Assembly: GCF_021290385.1 (NCBI RefSeq)
Contig: NZ_CP089928.1
Span: forward strand, 1,100,501 to 1,164,500
Source of the DNA: Microbulbifer sp. YPW16
GTDB lineage: Bacteria > Pseudomonadota > Gammaproteobacteria > Pseudomonadales > Cellvibrionaceae
Direction: 5' to 3'
DNA length: 64,000 bases
Part shown: in pieces, positions 63,817 through 64,000 of the stretch
Position numbering within the stretch: the stretch's first letter is position 1
Layout: each line of letters opens with the position of its first letter
The notes under the pieces: generated by a model
Databases searched by the model: none
What the model was told of the DNA's origin: nothing
Seen by the model: only the letters and a program-made list of their open reading frames with translations
Made by a program: the position numbers and the translations under genes

Positions 63817-64000
63817 TTTTGCTTACTACCTTAGGGCCTTTCGGCCAACCTGTGCGACGATCGCAATTTCCTGTCCCTGTTTCTTATTTGGCCGGAGAAT
63901 CCATGCCCGGCTTGGTATAAACGAAACATACTACCGCATCCGCCCCTGAGCTGAACAGATTCGCGCCTCTGTTCTCATGCTCTAGGTGGAAAACCATTAC

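Noticed and set aside
63749-63949. Plus-strand 66-codon frame at the right end
   Set aside because: It overlaps the signal-peptide region and promoter side of the retropepsin-like gene and has no supporting features.

Overview
The window is about 60% GC chromosomal DNA from a gammaproteobacterium. Gene order and protein types suggest a marine polysaccharide degrader related to the Cellvibrionales/Microbulbifer group. That placement is an inference from the secreted multidomain chitinase, the TonB receptor, the GH16-like lipoprotein and the Pseudomonas-like gene order iscRSUA-hscBA-fdx-iscX-ndk-rlmN-pilW-rodZ-ispG-hisS-yfgM-bamB-der. I found no tRNA, rRNA, CRISPR array, transposase or phage gene.

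Layout, left to right. 1-3.3 kb: the tail of a small acidic protein gene, then valS with a promoter and terminator. 3.9-19.0 kb: a complete plus-strand complex I operon, nuoA-B-CD-E-F-G-H-I-J-K-L-M-N, with nuoC and nuoD fused and many ATGA overlaps. A small ferritin-like protein gene and a bidirectional terminator follow. 19.7-28.6 kb: a carbohydrate region with a TonB-dependent receptor (minus), a secreted GH18 chitinase, a GH16-like lipoprotein and a NagX-like membrane protein (plus). 28.6-34.0 kb (minus): a small lipoprotein, an MBL-fold hydrolase, and trmO followed by dsbD, a redoxin and an ScsD-like oxidoreductase. 34.1-51.6 kb (minus): gabD, der, bamB, yfgM, hisS, ispG, rodZ, pilW, rlmN, ndk and the isc iron-sulfur cluster operon, headed by iscR under a near-consensus IscR box. 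51.7-53.5 kb: divergent trmJ and suhB. 53.5-58.6 kb (minus): a MASE1-PAS-PAS-GGDEF-EAL protein and a PAS histidine kinase with a degenerate receiver. 58.7-58.9 kb: an undescribed small-RNA candidate. 59.3-60.4 kb: an acyl-CoA desaturase. 60.5-63.8 kb (minus): a three-gene operon of retropepsin-like lipoprotein, inactive transglutaminase/7TM protein and ATP-grasp ligase.

How the parts work together. The Isc machinery builds the Fe-S clusters needed by Nuo subunits B, E, F, G and I and by IspG and RlmN in the same window. BamB, YfgM, RodZ and PilW serve the envelope. The chitinase, GH16-like protein, NagX-like protein and TonB receptor plausibly make an extracellular polysaccharide and amino-sugar module.

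The most interesting observations are these. (1) On the minus strand at 58746-58900, a strong sigma-54 -24/-12 element lies just upstream of a predicted RNA of about 128 nt with three stem-loops, a U-rich single-stranded stretch and an intrinsic terminator. (2) trmO has no ATG, GTG or TTG codon that gives a full-length protein; an ATC codon with a good ribosome-binding site aligns with the expected start. (3) A strong intrinsic terminator sits inside the isc operon, between iscA and hscB. (4) The histidine kinase carries a receiver with Glu at the phospho-acceptor position.
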